Shown one piece after another: positions 8,254-9,204 of a stretch of DNA of 9,204 nucleotides (positions within the stretch are counted from its first letter, which is position 1; every line of letters starts with the position of its first letter). The translations under genes and the position numbers were made by a program. The notes beneath the pieces were generated by a model. That model had not been told where the DNA came from. It did no database searches and worked only from the letters and a program-made list of their open reading frames with translations. This stretch comes from Pseudomonadota bacterium (GTDB taxonomy: Bacteria; CALINM01), in NCBI GenBank assembly GCA_026415985.1, contig JAOAGA010000067.1:1-9204 (forward strand), read 5' to 3'.

Positions 8254-8340
8254 GGAGAGGTGGCCGAGTGGTTGAAGGCGGTGGTCTTGAAAATCACTGT
8301 ACCTGCAAGGGTACCGGGGGTTCGAATCCCTCCCTCTCCG
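8254..8340 (+). tRNA. tRNA-Ser(TGA)
   Basis: An 87-nt class II tRNA. Acceptor GGAGAGG (8254-8260) pairs with CCTCTCC (8333-8339), and the discriminator is G8340, as usual for serine. Anticodon stem GTGGT/ATCAC encloses loop CTTGAAA, giving anticodon TGA at 8288-8290, which reads UCA. The long variable arm around TACCTGCAAGGGTACC and the T-loop TTCGAAT are present. CCA is not encoded. The gene starts one base after the serS stop. A run of seven T (8341-8347) follows directly and may help end the transcript. Confidence 0.97.
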
Positions 8341-8349
8341 TTTTTTTAA

Positions 8350-8378
8350 TTGCAGTGAGTTAAAAAAAAATAGATAAT
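8350..8378 (+). promoter_or_regulatory. Candidate promoter for tRNA-Ser(GCT)
   Basis: TTGCAG (8350-8355, three of six consensus bases) is separated by 17 nt from GATAAT (8373-8378, five of six). A start about seven bases downstream would fall just before the tRNA at 8390. The spacing is ideal, but the -35 match is weak and the region is AT-rich, so chance matches are likely. Confidence 0.35.
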
Positions 8379-8389
8379 ATTATTTTTAG

Positions 8390-8479
8390 GGAGAGATGGC
8401 CGAGTTGGTCTAAGGCGCACGCCTGCTAAGCGTGTGTACCCCCTAAAGGGTACCGAGGGTTCAAATCCCTCTCTCTCCG
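8390..8479 (+). tRNA. tRNA-Ser(GCT)
   Basis: A 90-nt class II tRNA. Acceptor GGAGAGA (8390-8396) pairs with TCTCTCC (8472-8478), and the discriminator is G8479. Anticodon stem CACGC/GCGTG encloses loop CTGCTAA, giving anticodon GCT at 8425-8427, which reads AGC and AGU. The variable arm has the stem GTACCC/GGGTAC around CCTAAA, and the T-loop is TTCAAAT. CCA is not encoded. Acceptor and T-arm closely resemble tRNA-Ser(TGA), but anticodon and variable arms differ, so this is not a simple recent duplicate. Confidence 0.97.
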
Positions 8480-8522
8480 TTGAGAAAAAATGCAATACTA
8501 AAATAAATATGGAGGAACGTTT

Positions 8523-9041
8523 ATGAGAAAAGCTTTACTTGGGGGAATTTGTTTAATTTTGGTTGCCGGTTTTCTAACAGTGTCAGGTTGCAAGAAGAAA
8601 CAGGAAGAGACAATGCCTCAACAGATGCCACCTATGCCACCTGCTGGTCAGGGTCAGCAAATGGGAATGCCTCAGAAGATAGAAACTGTTTTACAGATAC
8701 CGGAAGATGTTAAGAAAAAATGGAAGGCAATTAAACTTAATGTTACAGACAAGTCTACCAATAAATCTTCCATCGTTTCTGTTGAGATAGGAAAGGAGTC
8801 TCAGATCCCCGGAACAGAGTTAAAGGTATTTGTAGAAGCCTTTTTACCAGCCTTTAAAATGGATGGCGGAACAATTACTTCCACAAGTCCTGACCAGACA
8901 ACTAACCCTGCAGCAAAGATTAAAGTTACAGAGAAAGGGCAGGATATCTTCAGCGGGTGGCTTTTTGAACTCTATCCGACAGTTCATCCTTTTACCCATC
9001 CAAAATATACAATTACTCTTGCCGGTTACGAGAAGAAATAG
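8523..9041 (+). CDS. DUF2155-domain lipoprotein
   Basis: A 172-residue envelope lipoprotein of unknown function. Signal peptide 1-22 ends in lipobox VSGC with Cys23 lipidated, followed by KKK. A Met/Pro/Gln-rich linker spans about 29-52 (MPQQMPPMPP and similar). The DUF2155 domain covers about 72-170, with the family's pattern PGTELKVFVEAFLPAF (96-111), ITSTSPDQTTNPAAKIKV (118-135), GWLFELYPTVHPFTHPKY (145-162) and ITLAGY. Start choice is secure: GGAGG at 8511-8515 precedes the ATG by 7 nt. The gene appears to be a single-gene unit, bounded by tRNA-Ser upstream and a strong terminator downstream. The domain is conserved across several proteobacterial and related groups, but I know of no established function. 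Confidence 0.92.
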   Translation: MRKALLGGICLILVAGFLTVSGCKKKQEETMPQQMPPMPPAGQGQQMGMPQKIETVLQIPEDVKKKWKAIKLNVTDKSTNKSSIVSVEIGKESQIPGTELKVFVEAFLPAFKMDGGTITSTSPDQTTNPAAKIKVTEKGQDIFSGWLFELYPTVHPFTHPKYTITLAGYEKK

Positions 9042-9049
9042 TTAGTTTG

Positions 9050-9074
9050 AAAGGGGGATCTATTCCCCCTTTTT
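9050..9074. terminator. Rho-independent terminator, probably bidirectional
   Basis: AAAGGGGGA (9050-9058) pairs perfectly with TCCCCCTTT (9064-9072) around loop TCTAT, giving a 9-bp stem that runs into a T-tract (9070-9074). It lies 8 bp after the DUF2155 stop. The A run at the 5' base gives a short U-tract on the other strand, so it could also end the convergent minus-strand gene whose stop is at 9077-9079. Confidence 0.88.
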
Positions 9075-9076
9075 AT

Positions 9077-9204
9077 TTATGATAGCTTTTCTATTATTTT
9101 ATCTGCAAGATAGTCAGCTAAATACTCAAGTCCTTCAGAGTCAAAACATAGTCCGCAACCTCTGTCAAACATAATTTTGCAATAGGGTGGGAACTCTTCT
9201 TCGC
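9077..9204 (-). CDS. C-terminal fragment of an unrecognised Cys-containing protein
   Basis: The last 41 residues of a minus-strand gene that runs off the window end at its 5' side. The readable part is acidic and begins EEEFPPYCKIMFDRGCGLC, so it has Cys at fragment positions 8, 16 and 19, including a CGLC pair. It ends with an amphipathic helix containing LEYLADYLADKIIEKL. The Cys spacing could bind a metal or be redox-active, but I recognise no family from this piece. Coding is supported by the open frame, its composition and its stop lying against a bidirectional terminator. Confidence 0.6.
   Translation of the reverse strand, partial: EEEFPPYCKIMFDRGCGLCFDSEGLEYLADYLADKIIEKLS

Noticed and set aside
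8863-9045. 60-codon plus-strand frame
   Set aside because: It is out of frame within the DUF2155 gene, has Gln/Leu-rich shadow composition and no Shine-Dalgarno.

Overview
This is an AT-rich window, most likely from an anaerobic or microaerophilic Gram-negative bacterium. An outer membrane is implied by an MCE/Mla-type lipid-transport operon, two lipoproteins and a GspE/PilB-type ATPase. The DUF2155 lipoprotein, the GAF-GspE fusion, the tRNA genes without encoded CCA and the probable use of selenocysteine would fit a lineage near Desulfobacterota, Deferribacterota or Nitrospirota. That placement is an inference; nothing in the window fixes the phylum.

Left end (1-225). The main discovery is a tiny membrane-anchored protein whose reading frame runs through an in-frame TGA at 151-153 to a TAA at 223-225. 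Directly after the TGA, at the spacing used by the E. coli fdhF element, lies a hairpin (165-186) with a GGUCU apical loop. This looks like a bacterial SECIS element, so the gene probably encodes a small selenoprotein with a C-terminal Sec...Cys pair. A conventional gene call would either end it at the TGA or miss it.

Minus-strand block (214-3402). A GAF-domain GspE/PilB-like secretion or pilus ATPase is followed by a class I SAM methyltransferase. The methyltransferase ends 12 bp inside the tail of the convergent selenoprotein gene.

Plus-strand block (3448-6762). A tight four-gene operon encodes an MlaE-like permease, an ABC-ATPase-shaped protein that has lost every nucleotide-binding and catalytic motif, an MlaD-like MCE protein and a TPR lipoprotein. 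Neighbouring genes overlap or are one base apart. tRNA-Ala(CGC) starts on the very next base after the lipoprotein stop codon.

Translation block (6763-8479). serS is followed after one base by tRNA-Ser(TGA) and then by tRNA-Ser(GCT), so the synthetase sits with two of its own substrates. SerRS also charges tRNA-Sec with serine, which ties it biochemically, though not necessarily by regulation, to the selenoprotein.

Right end (8480-9204). A DUF2155 lipoprotein is followed by a strong hairpin terminator and the C-terminal end of an unrecognised minus-strand gene containing a Cys cluster.
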